NCBI RefSeq assembly: GCF_006716465.1 | Contig: NZ_VFPB01000002.1 | Location: forward strand, 186,001-250,000 | Length of the DNA stretch: 64,000 nt | Source of the DNA: Pseudoxanthomonas sp. 3HH-4 | GTDB lineage: Bacteria; Pseudomonadota; Gammaproteobacteria; Xanthomonadales; Xanthomonadaceae | Reading direction: 5' to 3' | Part shown: piece after piece, positions 43,968 to 51,937 of the stretch | Layout of the letters: each line of letters begins with the position of its first letter | Numbering within the stretch: the first letter of the stretch is position 1 | Position numbers and translations under genes: made by a program | Notes under the pieces: model-generated | Database searches by the model: none | Told to the model about the DNA's origin: nothing | Seen by the model: the letters and a program-made list of their open reading frames with translations, nothing else

Positions 43968-45314
43968 CTACCCTCCAAGTTCCGACACGGTGACACGCTG
44001 CTTGCCGCTGGGTGTCAGCGGGATCTCATCCGTGAGACGGAAGTTCAGGGCGACACTGTCGCCCACGACCTTGACCAGTTCGCCCCGCACCTGCTCGATG
44101 ACGCCAGCGTCGAAACCTGCGTCCGGCACGATCAGGATCTCGAACGCATCCAGTTGTTTCTGCACCACCTGGTAGCGACGGACGCCGGTCGCCCCCAGGA
44201 AGGCATATACGATGTACTCGCCAGGCACGAACCGGCCATCGCGCGTGCGCAAAGCGTCCAACTTGCGCCCATCCACGCGCGCGAGCCGTGGCAGTCCCCG
44301 TCCGCATGCGCACTGGCCGTGGCCGGGCGTGGCCAGGTCGCCATTGACATACCGGAGCAGCGGCATGCCCAGGTTGTGCAGGTCGGTGACCACCAGTTCG
44401 CGCGGGCCTTCGCCGCCGACGCTTTCGCCATGGCCGAGTTCCACCTTCAGATGGTCCGCGTTGACGTGCAGACCATCGCGGTGCTCGCATTCGGCGGCGA
44501 TCAGCATGAACTCGCGGCAACCATAGGTGTTGTAGGCCGGCGCGCCGAAGGCCTGTTCGATGCGCGTGCGCTGCGTGTCATGCAGCGCCTCGGCGGCACC
44601 CAGGATGCGCAGCGGCGCATGCACCCGGCGACCGGTGGCGATCAGCCAGTCCGCCATCTCCACGATGGGCGCCACGTAGGACACGATGGTCTCGGGCTGG
44701 AAACGGTCGATCGCATCGGCGTACTCCGCCATGCGCGTGCGGTCCATTTCGAAGGCATTGAGCATGCGGCGGTTGAAGGCACCGTGGTAAAGGAGGTCCT
44801 TGCGCTTCTGCGCGCCGAGCGGCGTGCCCCACAGGTAAAGGGTGCGCTGCCCCAGCCGTGCACCGGCCCATCCGTAGCCACGCCACATGATCGCAACGCG
44901 GCGCTCATAGCTGTCGCGCGTGTAGCCGAACTTCAACGGTTCGCCCGTCGAACCGCCGGTGGTCTTGTAAAGCAGGCCTGCACGCTGCGGGCCGGCGATC
45001 AAGCGCTCGAAGTTGGCGCGGATCGTGGGCTTGTCCAGCACGGGCAGTCGGGCGTAGTGCGCGGGATCGCGGATGTCCTCCGGCGCGGTAATGCCAAGCC
45101 CGGCCCAGGTTTCCCGGTAATACGGCACGTGCTCCCAGCAATAGCGCAGCAGGCTCTGCAGCTTCTGCCATTGGAGCGCATCGATCTGCTCCGGCGCCAG
45201 CCATTGCTGCCGCTCGTACTCGCGCAGGTACGACAGTGTCTTGCGTCCGCGCAGGCCGGATTCGTACGCGGGGAAAAGCACGTGACGGAACAGGGGTTCG
45301 TAGAGGCCCGTCAT
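43968..45314 (-). CDS. PaaK/CapK-like adenylate-forming enzyme
   Basis: A 448-residue protein of the phenylacetate-CoA ligase-like group found in capsule loci. Visible are the nucleotide-binding loop KTTGGSTGEPLKF, YNTYGCREFMLIAAEC, the later VTDLHNLGMPLLRYVNGD and PSGKQR near the C-terminus. A CACGRGL segment with two Cys suggests a zinc-binding or structural loop. CapK-type enzymes may activate an acyl or amino-acid group for polymer decoration; the substrate is unknown. ATG 45314 overlaps the flippase stop (ATGA). Confidence 0.85.
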   Translation of the reverse strand: MTGLYEPLFRHVLFPAYESGLRGRKTLSYLREYERQQWLAPEQIDALQWQKLQSLLRYCWEHVPYYRETWAGLGITAPEDIRDPAHYARLPVLDKPTIRANFERLIAGPQRAGLLYKTTGGSTGEPLKFGYTRDSYERRVAIMWRGYGWAGARLGQRTLYLWGTPLGAQKRKDLLYHGAFNRRMLNAFEMDRTRMAEYADAIDRFQPETIVSYVAPIVEMADWLIATGRRVHAPLRILGAAEALHDTQRTRIEQAFGAPAYNTYGCREFMLIAAECEHRDGLHVNADHLKVELGHGESVGGEGPRELVVTDLHNLGMPLLRYVNGDLATPGHGQCACGRGLPRLARVDGRKLDALRTRDGRFVPGEYIVYAFLGATGVRRYQVVQKQLDAFEILIVPDAGFDAGVIEQVRGELVKVVGDSVALNFRLTDEIPLTPSGKQRVTVSELGG

Positions 45315-46864
45315 GAGGCGCGTTCCCCTGCACGTTCGTGGGCCCACGCCAGCAGGCGCGCGCCCACGCGTGGCCGGCCCGCGGCGAAGCGGCGGTGCAG
45401 CAGTTGCAGGTGTTCGATGTCGTCACGGCTCCAGCAGCGCAGCAGCAGCGTGAACAGCGCATATGACAACACCAGCAGCACGCCACCCAGCAGGACGGCC
45501 GCCCAGGGCACCAGATGCCCGCGCAGCGGCCACGCCAGCATCGCCGCCAGCGCGCCCGCCAGCAGCACGCGCCCCAGCGCGCCCCAGGCCAGCCGTGCAT
45601 GGCTGACACGGACCGCGAGCGAGATGTACAGCGTGGCGTTGACCAGGGCCACGGTGAGATAGCCGATCACCGCGCCCACCAGGGCGAAGTGCGCGATCAG
45701 CACGGCGGAAAGCGTCAGCTTCAGCACGCCACTGGTCACCGCCAGTACCAGGATGCTGCGCTGCCGGTCCGCACTGACCAGCATGCTGGAGGCCCCCTGC
45801 GCCATCGTGGTCAGGCACGTGGCGAACAGGCAGGCCGAGAACAGCGGACCCGCCGCCCAGTATTCGGGCCCGTACAACAGGTGGATCACGTCGTCGCCGA
45901 ATACCAGGCCGAACGCCATCAACGGCGTCGCCAGCAGGGACAGATAATGCGTGGTGCCGGCGAAGCGCCGCGCCGCGACTTCCCTGCCCTGGCTGAGCGC
46001 ACTCGCCATCATCGGCAGCAGCAGCGCACCGAACACCCCCGGCACCAACGCCGCGGCACCGACTGCCAGCTGGTAGGCCACCTTGAACTGCCCGGCATCG
46101 TGACTGTCCGCGTACAGGTTGAGGAACATCACCTCCACCTCGCTGGCCACCAGGAAGCTGACCGACACGGTCAGCGCCGTCCAGCGCATGTGATGACTTA
46201 TCCGCGCGCGCAGTATCGGCGGCAGCACCACACCGGGCTGGCGGGGCGGGAGCAGCGGACGGATCTGCCGCAGCGACATCACATAGAAGACGATGCCCGA
46301 CAGCGAGAACACGGCCAGCAGCCATTCCACCGGCGCGTCCAGCTGCCACGCCGCGATGACGAGCAGCAGGTTGATCGGGGTGGACACCAGCGCCACGATG
46401 GCGGTCGCGCGGAAGTTCTCGAAACCCTTCGCCACGCCGATGTTGAACATGTACGACGAGCGCAGCACCACGCCGAGGATCAGGAACCCCAACAGCAGCG
46501 TATGGTTCATGCCGGGCGCGACATGGTCGCCTGCGAAGACGAACAGCGCCGCGCCCGCCAGCAACACGAACAGCATGAACACCCGTTGCGCACGCCGCAG
46601 GTAGGTGAGCACGTACGGGATCTGTTCCACGTGCCCCGACCCGCGCAGTTCGGCGATGAACTTGATTGCCGCGCTGGCCGTGCCCGAATTGGTGGTCGCC
46701 ACGCCCATCGCCACCAGCCAGATCACCAGGCTGTAGGTGCCGAATCCGTCCGGGCCGAGGTGCCGGGCGATGATGATCGACGTGAGCATGCCCAGCACGT
46801 ACTCGGTGTACATGCCCACCGAGGAGAAGAAGGTGTTGCTGAGCGTGCGCGAGCGGGAGTTCAT
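45311..46864 (-). CDS. Wzx-type polysaccharide flippase
   Basis: A 517-residue MOP-superfamily membrane protein with about 12-14 hydrophobic helices. The N-terminus FFSSVGMYTEYVLGMLTSIIIARHLGPDGFGTYSLV is the PST/Wzx signature, with the characteristic short ARxLG motif. It should flip undecaprenyl-linked repeats across the inner membrane. Start and stop overlap its neighbours by four bases each, so ligase, flippase and PaaK-like genes are translated together. A second flippase is encoded at 56853. Confidence 0.9.
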   Translation of the reverse strand: MNSRSRTLSNTFFSSVGMYTEYVLGMLTSIIIARHLGPDGFGTYSLVIWLVAMGVATTNSGTASAAIKFIAELRGSGHVEQIPYVLTYLRRAQRVFMLFVLLAGAALFVFAGDHVAPGMNHTLLLGFLILGVVLRSSYMFNIGVAKGFENFRATAIVALVSTPINLLLVIAAWQLDAPVEWLLAVFSLSGIVFYVMSLRQIRPLLPPRQPGVVLPPILRARISHHMRWTALTVSVSFLVASEVEVMFLNLYADSHDAGQFKVAYQLAVGAAALVPGVFGALLLPMMASALSQGREVAARRFAGTTHYLSLLATPLMAFGLVFGDDVIHLLYGPEYWAAGPLFSACLFATCLTTMAQGASSMLVSADRQRSILVLAVTSGVLKLTLSAVLIAHFALVGAVIGYLTVALVNATLYISLAVRVSHARLAWGALGRVLLAGALAAMLAWPLRGHLVPWAAVLLGGVLLVLSYALFTLLLRCWSRDDIEHLQLLHRRFAAGRPRVGARLLAWAHERAGERAS

Positions 46865-48156
46865 GCCAAGGCCAACAGGACCTTCACGGTCAGATACAGC
46901 CCGATAACGCCAATTACAGCGATGATCGGCCAGCGGATGATGTCCTTGTCGAGCGAGAATTCCGGCAGGCTGGGATACGTAGAACGCATGCGTGTGTAGT
47001 GGCCCACCACCAGCGCGACCAGCAGGTACAGGATGATCACGTAGCTGCGGCTGAGGAAGAACGCCGCGGTGAAGAAACCGGTCAGCGACAACAGCAGGCT
47101 CAGGCTCAACGCCTTGTCCGTCTTCCATTCCTGCAGCGCGATGTCGTCGGGTACATCCAGCGGCACATCATCGATGATGTCGTCGCCACGGTTCACGATG
47201 GCCAGCATCATGCGGAAGCAGTAGCCCACGATCGCCAGCCAGACGGTGAAGCCCACGATGCCCGTTTCGGCGAGCACCAGGACGAAGGAGTTGTGCGCGG
47301 TCAGTTCGTGCAGGTCCGAGTACCCACCGGCACCGATGCCGAACACCGGGCTGCCGATGAACATCTGGATGCCTTCGTACCAGGACTCGACGCGTCCCAT
47401 CGCGGAGGCTTCGGACACATCCATTTCCTGCATGCGCGATGGCAGCATCATCAGTCCGCCCAGCGCGCCGGCGCCCATCAGGCTCGCCAGGAACATGCCG
47501 CGCGTGCGCCAGACGTACACGCCCAGCATCGCCACCAGCGCCAGCAGCGTGCCGCGCGAATTGGTCAGGTAGCAGCCCCAGACCAGCAACACGATGGTGG
47601 TCCACCAGAACAGCCGCTTCAGCCCCAGCCAGCCACCCTGTGCGCTCAGGTAGAAGGCCATCGGCAGGCACATCACGAACAGCATGCCCAGGTCGTTGGG
47701 GTCGTTGAAGATGCCCACGTACTGGATGCGCGTGCCCTGCGAGAGCTCGACGCCGGTCCAGCCGATGCCCGTGCTGGCCTGGTCGATGCCGTGCACCGCC
47801 AGCACCGACGCACACACGATGAACACCCCCATCGCCACCTGCATGCGCTTGCGCGTATCCACGGCATTGGCGAGCAGCACGTAGGCCAGCAGCACGGGCG
47901 CGAACACGAAGAACACGAACAGCGCACCACCCGCCCAGCCGTTCACCACTTTGGACACCATGGCGATGAACAGGAAGATCGGGATCAGCAGGTACTGCGG
48001 CTGATTGAACGACTTGCGCTGCGAGAACACCCACAGGCCCGCCGCCAGCACCAGCGCGATGGACTGCAGTGGCGGCCCGGGCGATTCGGCCACCGCCGGA
48101 TAATCCTGTGGCCTGATCAGCACCAGGATCAGGTACATCAACAAGAAAAAGAACAT
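46861..48156 (-). CDS. O-antigen ligase/polymerase (Wzy/WaaL-type)
   Basis: A 431-residue inner-membrane protein with about 11 hydrophobic segments and a large periplasmic loop containing GRVESWYEGIQMFIGSPVFGIGAGG and TAHNSFVLVLAETGIVG. That loop, with Arg and His, is the Wzy_C catalytic feature. It probably polymerises the flipped repeat units (or transfers them to an acceptor). No other polymerase candidate is in the window, so Wzy is the preferred role. Confidence 0.88.
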   Translation of the reverse strand: MFFFLLMYLILVLIRPQDYPAVAESPGPPLQSIALVLAAGLWVFSQRKSFNQPQYLLIPIFLFIAMVSKVVNGWAGGALFVFFVFAPVLLAYVLLANAVDTRKRMQVAMGVFIVCASVLAVHGIDQASTGIGWTGVELSQGTRIQYVGIFNDPNDLGMLFVMCLPMAFYLSAQGGWLGLKRLFWWTTIVLLVWGCYLTNSRGTLLALVAMLGVYVWRTRGMFLASLMGAGALGGLMMLPSRMQEMDVSEASAMGRVESWYEGIQMFIGSPVFGIGAGGYSDLHELTAHNSFVLVLAETGIVGFTVWLAIVGYCFRMMLAIVNRGDDIIDDVPLDVPDDIALQEWKTDKALSLSLLLSLTGFFTAAFFLSRSYVIILYLLVALVVGHYTRMRSTYPSLPEFSLDKDIIRWPIIAVIGVIGLYLTVKVLLALA

Positions 48157-48177
48157 GGTCCCCTGTCGCTCCCTGCC

Positions 48178-49245
48178 TCAGCCCGTACGCAGCCGCGAGG
48201 CATAGGTAAACAGCTCCGGCAGCGCCATCATCGCCTGGAACCAGGGCATGTCCATGTGTCGTTCCACCGGCAGGCGGGGCAGTGAGAACTGCGTGCCCGG
48301 CCCCAGCCGGCCTACGCCTGCCACGTAACTGCACGCCAACCCGAAGCCCGCTGCGCGAACCGCCTCGACCGTGTCGTGGTTGAACGCATCGGGCCCACCC
48401 ACGGGATACGAGATGACTCGCGCAGGCACGCCCAGTTCGCGTTCCAGCGCGAGCTTGGAATCGCGCACCTCGCCCACCATGCGCTCCAGCGGCAGCTTCG
48501 CCAGCATGCGGTGGCCCACGCCATGCGACCCGATCTCCATGCCGCCACGCTGCATCTCGCGCAGCTGGTCCCAGGTCATGGGCCGGCAATCCGGGTGACC
48601 GACGGTGCGCGGGATGCCCCAGATGGTTTCCAGCCGATCGACCAGTGCCGCCTGCTCGTCATCATCCAGCAGCTTCACCCGGTACAGCAGGTCGGCAGCC
48701 TGTCGCCGGCGCCCGGCCAGCGTGGCTTCCACCGCCCAGTCGATATCGAGTCCGGGTACCTGCAGGCGCGCGCCGTCGGGCACCGAGCACAGCATGTGCA
48801 CCAGCCAGTCATAGGCATACGGGCGCCCGGAATCGATGTGGCCCGTTGACACGAAGAACATCGCCGACATGCCCAGGTCGCGCAGGATGGGGAATGCGAC
48901 ACGGTAGTTGTCGTCGTAGCCGTCGTCGAAGGTGACCAGCGTCGCGCCCGCAGGCAAGGGCCTGTGGCGCTCGATGTGGTCCAGCACCTCGTCGAAGCGC
49001 ATCGGCACGAAGTTCGCCTTCAGATGCTGCATCTGCTCGCGGAAGACGTCCGCGGAGGCGCTGATCAGCTCCGGATCGAAACTGAAACCCTGGGGGTCGG
49101 ATGACTCCAGCACACGGTGGTACGCCAGCACGCGCACTTCTCCGTGCGCCCCCGGTCTCACGCGCTTCAGCAATGGCAGCGCGCCCAGCCGATGGCACCA
49201 GCGCGCCAACAGTTGCCGACGCCCTACGCGCGCCGCGACGCTCAT
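48178..49245 (-). CDS. Polysaccharide deacetylase
   Basis: A 355-residue carbohydrate esterase family 4-like protein. Motif 1 is VTFDDGYDDNYR, motif 2 IGSHGVGHRMLAKL with the His pair, and YPVGGPDAF is the motif 3 equivalent. An insertion of about 90 residues (YDWLVHMLCSVPDG...) separates motifs 1 and 2, as in YadE/PgaB-like and exosortase-associated deacetylases. AGGGGA six bases upstream supports ATG 49245 over ATGs at 49263 and 49266. No clear signal peptide. Confidence 0.9.
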   Translation of the reverse strand: MSVAARVGRRQLLARWCHRLGALPLLKRVRPGAHGEVRVLAYHRVLESSDPQGFSFDPELISASADVFREQMQHLKANFVPMRFDEVLDHIERHRPLPAGATLVTFDDGYDDNYRVAFPILRDLGMSAMFFVSTGHIDSGRPYAYDWLVHMLCSVPDGARLQVPGLDIDWAVEATLAGRRRQAADLLYRVKLLDDDEQAALVDRLETIWGIPRTVGHPDCRPMTWDQLREMQRGGMEIGSHGVGHRMLAKLPLERMVGEVRDSKLALERELGVPARVISYPVGGPDAFNHDTVEAVRAAGFGLACSYVAGVGRLGPGTQFSLPRLPVERHMDMPWFQAMMALPELFTYASRLRTG

Positions 49246-49430
49246 CGATGATCCCCTGGTCATCATCTTCCGCAGTTCGGCAACCTTGCCTGATACCGTG
49301 AATACGTAGAAAGCCGGCGCGCGCGGCCAGCCCCCGGACTGGCCGGATCAGGCCCCGGAACGCGTATAGCAGAGAAAGCAGACATCACGCGCCGAGAAGG
49401 CGCCGACGGCGATACAGGGGCGCGTCACCA

Positions 49431-50102
49431 ATGTCGGACGATACCGACTTCGTCAGCATGTACGAAGAACTGGGGCTGGACGCGGAATGCGGCATGGCCG
49501 CCTTCAAGCAGGCCTATCGCCGGCGCGTGGCGGCCCTGCATCCGGACATGCAGGGCGACGCCTCGGACTTGCCGCGGCTGCAGCGCCTGAATCGTCTGTA
49601 TGAAGCGACACTCGACTTCCATCGTGTGCACGGACGACTGCCGGGCGCGTCCGCACCACGGCGCAGCGCGCACACCCCGGCCCAGCCCGAACCCGTCGCC
49701 CAGGACATGCCCGCGTACGACGAAACACCGTCGCCGCCGCGTTCACGCCGCTACCTGCTGATCGGCGCCCTGGTCGCCGCGCTGCTGTACTGGCTGGGCG
49801 CCAACCGCACCTCCGTCCCCACACTCGATCCCGCCGGCCCCGGCGATACCTCCGCGGCCGCCTGGCAGCCACGCGCCGCGCGGCAGCTCGAACTGGGCAT
49901 GGACACCGGCCAGGCGCGCAGGATCCTGGGCGAGCCGACAACCGAGCATGCTGCGCGCTGGCATTACGGCCCTTCGTGGGTCGACATCGAATGCGACAGG
50001 ATCACCGGCTGGTACAGCGCGCCCACGCGTCCGCTGCCCGCAGGACGTGACTCTGCGCACCAGGCAACCGAGGGCCCGCGCGGCCCGGCCGCGTGCGGCT
50101 GA
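49431..50102 (+). CDS. Membrane J-domain protein with BamE-like C-terminal domain
   Basis: A 223-residue protein. The N-terminal J-domain (about 8-66) has the HPD motif at 37-39 in VAALHPDMQG. A Pro-rich linker follows, then one membrane helix (108-124, YLLIGALVAALLYWLGA), and a C-terminal region (about 150-196, LELGMDTGQARRILGEPT and YGPSWVDIECDRITGWYS) resembling SmpA/OmlA/BamE folds. Predicted topology puts the J-domain in the cytoplasm and the BamE-like part in the periplasm. It heads a plus-strand block of polysaccharide genes. A DnaK-recruiting role is inferred. Confidence 0.75.
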   Translation: MSDDTDFVSMYEELGLDAECGMAAFKQAYRRRVAALHPDMQGDASDLPRLQRLNRLYEATLDFHRVHGRLPGASAPRRSAHTPAQPEPVAQDMPAYDETPSPPRSRRYLLIGALVAALLYWLGANRTSVPTLDPAGPGDTSAAAWQPRAARQLELGMDTGQARRILGEPTTEHAARWHYGPSWVDIECDRITGWYSAPTRPLPAGRDSAHQATEGPRGPAACG

Positions 50103-50127
50103 GCGGACAAGGACAGAGGACACGCGA

Positions 50128-50739
50128 ATGTGGAGTGATACCGCCAGATTGCTGAAAAAGGCCCAGCGCCGCCTGTGGATGAAGTACGCGCTGCGTGGCG
50201 TGGGCGGCAACGACAACCACGCGCGCCTGGATCTCGCCTATCGCGTCGAGGATCCATGGAACATGGACTCGGCCATGGAACGCACGCGCTTCGAAGCCAC
50301 CAACCGCGTCATCGAGCAGGCATTCGGCCGGGTGGGCTCCGTGCTCGAGATCGGATGCGGCGAAGGGCACCAGACCCAGCACCTCGCACGCCTCAGCGAC
50401 GAACAGTACGGCCTGGATGTCAGTGCCGCCGCGGTGGAACGTGCGCGCCTGCGCCTGCCGCAGGCGCACTTCGCCGCCGCTGACCTGTTCCAGCAACCGT
50501 GGGGCGACGAGCGTCACCGCTTCGACCTGGTCACCGCCTGCGAGGTGCTCTACTACCTGAGCGATCCTGCGGCCACGATCGCCCGCATGCGCCATCTGGG
50601 CCGCTGCGGCCTGGTGACGTTCTTCGCGCCGGCGTGCGGCCGCGTGGGACCGCACGTCGAGGCCATTCCCGGCCTGCAGAAGACCTGGATCCACCATGGC
50701 GGCACCGCCTGGCTCATCGGCTGGTGGCGTGATGAGTGA
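50128..50739 (+). CDS. SAM-dependent methyltransferase (NodS-like)
   Basis: A 203-residue class I methyltransferase. Motif I VLEIGCGEGHQTQHL binds SAM, the motif II acidic residue lies in YGLDVSAAAVERAR, and FDLVTACEVLYYLSD is the post-II region, typical of NodS and related small-molecule or sugar methylases. It starts 25 bases after the J-domain gene with an AGAGGA ribosome site. Its end overlaps the glycosyltransferase start. Methylation of a sugar or its amine in the polymer is inferred. Confidence 0.87.
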   Translation: MWSDTARLLKKAQRRLWMKYALRGVGGNDNHARLDLAYRVEDPWNMDSAMERTRFEATNRVIEQAFGRVGSVLEIGCGEGHQTQHLARLSDEQYGLDVSAAAVERARLRLPQAHFAAADLFQQPWGDERHRFDLVTACEVLYYLSDPAATIARMRHLGRCGLVTFFAPACGRVGPHVEAIPGLQKTWIHHGGTAWLIGWWRDE

Positions 50740-51937
50740 TCCGTCCACCACGCTGCAGGGGCGCGGCGTGGTCTATTTCGGCAACGACTGGAACGCGGAG
50801 AACCGGACCAGCAGCCATCACGTCGCCACGCGCCTGGCGAACCACATGCCCGTGCTCTACGTGGACTCCCCGGGCATGCGCGCACCGAACACCTCCGGGC
50901 GCGACCTCAAGCGTGCGTGGCGCAAGCTGGTTGCCGCGCTGAGGCCACCGGTGCCGATCCGCGCGGGCTTCTGGCATTGCACCGTGCCACAGCTGCCGTT
51001 CCGGCGCGTTCCCGGCGTGGAAGCCTTCAACCGGCTCTTCAGCCGCTGGGCCGTACGTCGCGCGCTGCGGAAGGTCGGCATCACCCGTTACCTGTCGTGG
51101 TTCGTCGTCCCCCACCCGGGTTTCCTCGCGCACCGTCTGGGCGAGGACTTCTGCGTGTACTACTGCATCGACGACTATGCGGCGCATCCCGGCGTGGATG
51201 CGGACCTGATCGGTCTTCGCGACGAAACGCTCAGCCGCGAGGCCGACCAGTTGTTCGTCGCCCCCCCGTCGCTGTTGCCCATCAAGCAAGCCCTCAATCC
51301 CACGGCCAAGTACGCGCCGCACGGCGTTGATCTCGACCTGTTCCTCACCGCGCGCATGCCGGACACGCCCGTGGCGGAAGGCGCACGCGATCTGAAGGGA
51401 CCCGTGATCGGCTACATCGGCTCGATCCACGAATGGATCGACATCGAGCTGATCGCGTGGCTGGCGCAACAGCGCCCGCAGTGGAGCTTCCTGCTGGTCG
51501 GCCACCCGGCCGTCGATGTGTCTTCGCTGCGTGCACTGCCCAATGTGCGGCTGGCCGGCCCCCAACCCTACCCTACGCTCCCGCAATGGGCGAAGGCGTT
51601 CGATGCCGCCATCATCCCGTACCGGATGAATCGCCAGGTCGCCAATGCCAACCCGCTCAAGCTGCGCGAGTACCTGGCCACCGGCAAGCCCGTGGTGAGC
51701 ACGTACAACCCCGAGATCGCAAAGTTCGCGCAGTGGGTCCGCATCGCGGAAGACCACGCGGGTTTCCTCGCCGCGCTTGAACTGGCACTGGCCGACGACA
51801 GCCGCGAGGCCGCGGACGCTCGCGTTGCTGCCGTTGCAGCCCAGACCTGGGACCGCCGGGTCGAGGACGTGCTGGCCACCGTGACCCATGCGCTCGATCA
51901 CCGACAACACACTTCCATGATGACCCCCGCCCCATGA
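50732..51937 (+). CDS. Glycosyltransferase (GT-B, family 1/4-like)
   Basis: A 401-residue transferase with an unusual opening (GVVYFGNDWNAENRTSSHHV), followed by FVVPHPGFLAHRLG and YYCIDDYAAHPG. The second Rossmann half has IGYIGSIHEWIDIELIAWLA and a late RQVANANPLKLREYLATGKPV with the conserved P-K-x-E-like donor site. ATG 50732 lies inside the methyltransferase end (8-base overlap); GTG 50729 is an alternative. Sugar specificity is unknown. Confidence 0.88.
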   Translation: MSDPSTTLQGRGVVYFGNDWNAENRTSSHHVATRLANHMPVLYVDSPGMRAPNTSGRDLKRAWRKLVAALRPPVPIRAGFWHCTVPQLPFRRVPGVEAFNRLFSRWAVRRALRKVGITRYLSWFVVPHPGFLAHRLGEDFCVYYCIDDYAAHPGVDADLIGLRDETLSREADQLFVAPPSLLPIKQALNPTAKYAPHGVDLDLFLTARMPDTPVAEGARDLKGPVIGYIGSIHEWIDIELIAWLAQQRPQWSFLLVGHPAVDVSSLRALPNVRLAGPQPYPTLPQWAKAFDAAIIPYRMNRQVANANPLKLREYLATGKPVVSTYNPEIAKFAQWVRIAEDHAGFLAALELALADDSREAADARVAAVAAQTWDRRVEDVLATVTHALDHRQHTSMMTPAP

